This document shows, piece by piece, positions 60,737-64,000 of a stretch of DNA of 64,000 nucleotides. The notes beneath the pieces are model-generated. The model was given only the letters and a program-made list of their open reading frames with translations, ran no database searches and was not told where the DNA came from. The stretch covers positions 1,860,001 through 1,924,000 of the forward strand of contig NZ_JACCFM010000001.1 in the NCBI RefSeq assembly GCF_013410665.1, in the 5' to 3' direction. Every line of letters starts with the position of its first letter. Positions within the stretch are counted from its first letter, which is position 1. Origin of the DNA: Leifsonia psychrotolerans (GTDB lineage Bacteria > Actinomycetota > Actinomycetes > Actinomycetales > Microbacteriaceae). Position numbers and translations under genes: made by a program.

Positions 60737-63619
60737 TTAGACGCGGGGCTTCTCTTTGAGCTCGATGGTCTCGATCTCGTCGCCGATCTGGATGTCGTTG
60801 AACTTGCCCAGGCCGATACCACATTCGAAGTCCGTGCGAACCTCGGTGACATCGTCCTTGAAGCGACGCAGCGATTCGATGGCGAGGTTGTCGCCCACGA
60901 CGATGCCGTCGCGGATGACTCGCGCCTTGGCGTTTCGGGTGATCGTGCCGGAGCGAACGATGACACCGGCGACGTTTCCGAACTTCGACGAGGAGAAGAC
61001 CTCGCGGATTTCGGCGACACCACTCTGAACCTCTTCGTACTCGGGCTTGAGCATTCCCTTGAGGGAGTTCTCAATGTCCTCGAGTGCCGAGTAGATGACG
61101 GAGTAGAAGCGCACGTCGACGCCTTCACGAGCCGCACGTTCGCGCGCCTTCGTGTCGGGACGCACGTTGAAGCCGATGATGATGGCGTTGTCGACGGTCG
61201 CGAGGTTGACGTCGCTCTCCGTGACGGCACCGACACCACGGTGGATGATGCGCAGCTGGACCGAGTCATCGACCTCGATCTTGAGCAGCGACTCTTCCAG
61301 GGCCTCAACGGCACCGGAAACGTCACCCTTGATGATGAGGTTGAGCGACTCGACCTTGCCCTCTTCGAGTGCACGGGTGAAGTCTTCGAGGCTGATGCGC
61401 TTGCGAGTGCGAGCGAGCAGGGCGTTGCGCTCTGCAGCTTCGCGCTTCTCGGCGATCTGACGGGCAGTGCGGTCTTCTTCGATGACGAGGAAGGTATCGC
61501 CGGCGCGGGGAACGCTGGAGAGACCCTGAACCTGGACCGGACGTGACGGCGTTGCTTCCTTCACGGCGTTGCCGTTTTCATCGGCCATGGCACGAACGCG
61601 GCCGTAAGCCGTACCCGCGACGATGGCATCTCCGACGCGCAGCGTTCCCGACTGGATGAGCACGGTTGCAACCGCGCCGCGCCCCTTGTCGAGCTTGGCT
61701 TCAATAGCCACACCGCGGGCATCCTTGTCGGGGTTGGCCCGCATGTCGAGGCCGGCGTCTGCGGTGAGCAGAACGGCATCGAGCAGTTCTTGAATGCCGA
61801 TGTTGTTCCGCGCCGACACGTCGACGAACATGACGTCTCCGCCGTATTCTTCGGCGACGAGGCCGAACTCGGTGAGCTGCTGACGCACCTTCTGCGGGTT
61901 GGCGTCCGGCTTGTCGATCTTGTTGACCGCGACGACGATCGGCACGTTTGCAGCCTGGGCGTGGTTCAACGCTTCAATGGTCTGCGGCATGATGCCATCA
62001 TCTGCTGCGACAACGAGAATCGCGATGTCGGTCACCTGGGCACCACGTGCACGCATGGCGGTGAACGCCTCGTGGCCCGGGGTGTCAATGAAGGTGATCG
62101 GGCGTTCGATGCCCTCGTGCTCGGCAACAACCTGGTACGCACCGATGTGCTGCGTGATACCACCGGCTTCGCCTTCGACAACCTTCGAGTTGCGGATGGC
62201 GTCCAGCAGTCGAGTCTTACCGTGGTCGACGTGACCCATGACGGTGACGACCGGCGGACGCGCCTTCAGCTCGTCATCAGTCTCTTCGGCGAGTTCCTCG
62301 TCGATGTCGATACCGAAGCCGAGCAGCAGCTCGCGGTCCTCGTCCTCGGGCGAAACCATTTGGATCTTGTAGCCCAGTTCTTCACCCAAAATGTCGAATG
62401 TCGCCTCATCGAGGGACTCGGTCGCCGTGGCCATCTCACCGAGGTGGAACAGCACGGTGACGAGGTTTCCGGGGCTCGCGTCAATCTTGTCGGCAAAGTC
62501 AGTGATCGATGCGCCGCGGCGCAGACGAACAACGGTTCCACCATCGCCACGGGGGACGCTGACGCCACCCAGCGACGGAGCTTCGCGCAGTTCGAATTCT
62601 GCTCTCTTCGTACGCTTCGACTTCCGTGCCTTGCTCTTGCCGCCACCGCGACCGAATGCACCAGCGGTTCCACCGCCGGGACCGCGGCCACGACCGCCAC
62701 CGCCGCCACCGGCCGGACGCGGAGCGCCGAAGCCGGGGGTTGCGCCGGGTGCGCCACCGGGACGAGCGAAGCCGGGACGAGCGCCACCGGCGCCGCCGGG
62801 GGCACCACCGGGACGCTGGAAGCCGCCGGGACGCTGACCGAAACCGGTCGGACGCTGACCCTGGCCGGGTCCGCCCGGGCGGGGTGCGCCGGGGCGCGGA
62901 GCCGCCGGACGCGGAATGTTACTGGGGGTGGGCACCGGCGATGTCGGGCGTTGGCCCATGCCCTGTGCGCTGGCGAACGGGTTGTTGCCCGGACGCGGAG
63001 CAGCCGGACGCTGGCCCATGCCCTGGTTGCTTGCGAACGGGTTGTTGCCCGGACGCGCGGCGGGCGGCTTCGGAATGCTTCCACCGGGCTTGGCAGCCGG
63101 TGTTGGGGTTCCGGTGGACGGCGTTGCCGGAGCATCGCCGGCCGGGGCCTCAGCGGCAGCCGCGGCAGCGGCCTTCTCTGCTGCAGCAGCCTTTTCGGCG
63201 GCGGCAGCCTTCTCGGCAGCCTGAGCCTGGCGCTCGGCGACAGTCAGTGGAGCAGCCGGGACCGGAGCGGCGTCTGCGGCCGGAGCCTCGACAACTGCTT
63301 CGACGGGAGCTTCGGGGGCGACAGGAGCAGAGGGACGACCGGGGGTCGGGCGTGCTGCACCGGGCTTCGCCGCGGGGGTGGGACGTGCGGGGGTTGCGGC
63401 AGCGGACGGCGCCGCGGCGGGCGTTGCCGCCGGGGCTGTCGCGCCTCCGACAAGTCCGTCGGCCTCGAGCGCTGCGCGCAGACGACGGGCGACGGGGGGT
63501 TCAACGCTACTGGACGGTCCCTTGACGAACTCGCCCATTTCTTTCAGTTTTGCAAGGGCAATCTTGCTGTCGACACCGAGCTCGCTTGCGATCTCGTGTA
63601 CGCGTGGTTTTGCAGCCAC
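60737..63619 (-). CDS. infB: Translation initiation factor IF-2
   Basis: The 960-residue protein begins at GTG with the IF2-N domain ([19 protein letters not shown]), then a long Ala/Pro/Gly-rich linker with repeats AEKAAA and NPFAS(N/A)QGMGQRP (about 60-330), the GTPase domain with [12 protein letters not shown] and DTPGHEAF and NKIDKPDA, and the C-terminal fMet-tRNA-binding domains. It places the initiator tRNA on the ribosome. AGGAG four bases before the GTG supports the start. It is flanked by ylxR and rbfA as usual. Confidence 0.96.
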   Translation of the reverse strand: MAAKPRVHEIASELGVDSKIALAKLKEMGEFVKGPSSSVEPPVARRLRAALEADGLVGGATAPAATPAAAPSAAATPARPTPAAKPGAARPTPGRPSAPVAPEAPVEAVVEAPAADAAPVPAAPLTVAERQAQAAEKAAAAEKAAAAEKAAAAAAAEAPAGDAPATPSTGTPTPAAKPGGSIPKPPAARPGNNPFASNQGMGQRPAAPRPGNNPFASAQGMGQRPTSPVPTPSNIPRPAAPRPGAPRPGGPGQGQRPTGFGQRPGGFQRPGGAPGGAGGARPGFARPGGAPGATPGFGAPRPAGGGGGGRGRGPGGGTAGAFGRGGGKSKARKSKRTKRAEFELREAPSLGGVSVPRGDGGTVVRLRRGASITDFADKIDASPGNLVTVLFHLGEMATATESLDEATFDILGEELGYKIQMVSPEDEDRELLLGFGIDIDEELAEETDDELKARPPVVTVMGHVDHGKTRLLDAIRNSKVVEGEAGGITQHIGAYQVVAEHEGIERPITFIDTPGHEAFTAMRARGAQVTDIAILVVAADDGIMPQTIEALNHAQAANVPIVVAVNKIDKPDANPQKVRQQLTEFGLVAEEYGGDVMFVDVSARNNIGIQELLDAVLLTADAGLDMRANPDKDARGVAIEAKLDKGRGAVATVLIQSGTLRVGDAIVAGTAYGRVRAMADENGNAVKEATPSRPVQVQGLSSVPRAGDTFLVIEEDRTARQIAEKREAAERNALLARTRKRISLEDFTRALEEGKVESLNLIIKGDVSGAVEALEESLLKIEVDDSVQLRIIHRGVGAVTESDVNLATVDNAIIIGFNVRPDTKARERAAREGVDVRFYSVIYSALEDIENSLKGMLKPEYEEVQSGVAEIREVFSSSKFGNVAGVIVRSGTITRNAKARVIRDGIVVGDNLAIESLRRFKDDVTEVRTDFECGIGLGKFNDIQIGDEIETIELKEKPRV

Positions 63620-63695
63620 AATTCTCCTGTTCCGGGCCTGCACCCGGAATGGGGCAGGCCGTTAGTAACGGACGGGTCTCATTTCGAGCCGCTCA

Positions 63696-63953
63696 TTAGT
63701 TATCCATAAGCCAATTCAGCCTGTTCTCTAGTTGTGTCGCGTCCAATGGACGCGATACGCGAAGCGCACGCCCGAAAGCATGACGCTTGACCGCTGCGTG
63801 AAAGCATGTGATCGACGGATGCAGCCACGAACCTCTCCCGGGGAGTGTGGCAGTTTCATCTGCCACAAGTTCTGATTCCCGGGCCACAACCCTCAGAAGT
63901 GAAGACCGCGGGGCCCGTGAACGGCATCCAATGCACGTTCTAACGGCTTCCAT
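63696..63953 (-). CDS. ylxR: YlxR family RNA-binding protein
   Basis: The 85-residue protein has the YlxR (DUF448) signature VRTCIGCRSRAPRSSLLRVV and LPGRGSWLHPS, with a final CFHAAVKRHAFGRAL helix. It is normally between nusA and infB. It may bind RNA or nucleoid DNA and modulate translation or RNase P. Confidence 0.9.
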   Translation of the reverse strand: MEAVRTCIGCRSRAPRSSLLRVVARESELVADETATLPGRGSWLHPSITCFHAAVKRHAFGRALRVSRPLDATQLENRLNWLMDN

Positions 63954-63971
63954 CGTACCCCCTTTCGGTGC

Positions 63972-64000
63972 TCATGCCGATTCGGCGTCGGTGGCACTGC
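63972..64000 (-). CDS. nusA: nusA C-terminal end (partial, by synteny)
   Basis: On the minus strand the last bases of the window read SATDAESA followed by a TGA at 63972-63974, 18 bases before the ylxR ATG. The usual gene here is nusA. Only eight codons are visible, so the call rests on position. Confidence 0.4.

Noticed and set aside
61790..63709. Plus-strand open frame of 639 codons opposite infB
   Set aside because: It mirrors the Ala/Pro/Gly linker of IF-2; the low-complexity product has no ribosome site and no recognisable domain.

Overview
The window reads as the chromosome of a high-GC actinobacterium, most likely a member of Microbacteriaceae. The evidence is the dense GC-rich coding, a mycoredoxin (CGYC glutaredoxin-like protein), an LLM/F420-type oxidoreductase, a short MutY, a GGEGT-type PfkA, many GTG starts and many leaderless-type promoters (TANNNT box six bases before the start codon). 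Recurrent CGGATGC/GCATCCG words fit the same group. The genus is not determined. I see no tRNA, rRNA, CRISPR array, prophage or insertion sequence.

Left part (1-16.3 kb): an edge-truncated hypothetical gene, a frameshifted relic of a type I restriction specificity subunit (HsdS), a kinase/aminotransferase pair resembling hydroxylysine kinase plus phospho-lyase, and a four-gene operon of class II aldolase, HAD hydrolase, DhaL and DhaK. Then come a thioesterase/LLM oxidoreductase pair, a protealysin-like M4 protease, FKBP isomerase, glutamate dehydrogenase, a FAH-family hydrolase, a glycosyltransferase, an alpha/beta hydrolase and aspartase.

Sugar and nucleobase uptake (16.5-25.4 kb): a LacI regulator with an operator-like palindrome, an FGGY kinase and an L-fucose-isomerase-like enzyme form a small sugar pathway. 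Two divergent nucleobase permeases follow; the AzgA-like one appears to start at ATT. A PiT phosphate transporter with a small membrane partner completes the block.

Middle (25.4-34 kb): Nudix hydrolase, mycoredoxin, PfkA, a SNF2 helicase, two membrane proteins (one a DUF2207 protein with tandem repeats and a glycine-rich tail), a CsoR-family repressor with a Cys-His-His metal site, and an M20 peptidase.

Catabolic islands (34-48.5 kb): an amino-sugar-like ABC operon (ROK regulator, BadF-type kinase, binding protein, two permeases, SIS protein) ending in a decayed HAD gene. Next are an SGNH protein lacking its serine nucleophile and a glycerophosphodiesterase. A deoxyribose operon (SorC regulator, DeoC, ALDH and a truncated ALDH-like protein) precedes a ROK kinase.

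Housekeeping end (48.5-64 kb): nusA tail, ylxR, infB and rbfA run leftwards and stop at a strong UUCG-loop terminator. The usual partners truB and ribF lie 7.6 kb away, in a chain that begins with a TetR repressor gene next to two matching operators and a divergent drug exporter. Between the two halves are RNB ribonuclease, AI-2E-type permease, MutY, a P-loop protein with a degenerate Walker A and a PanE-like reductase.
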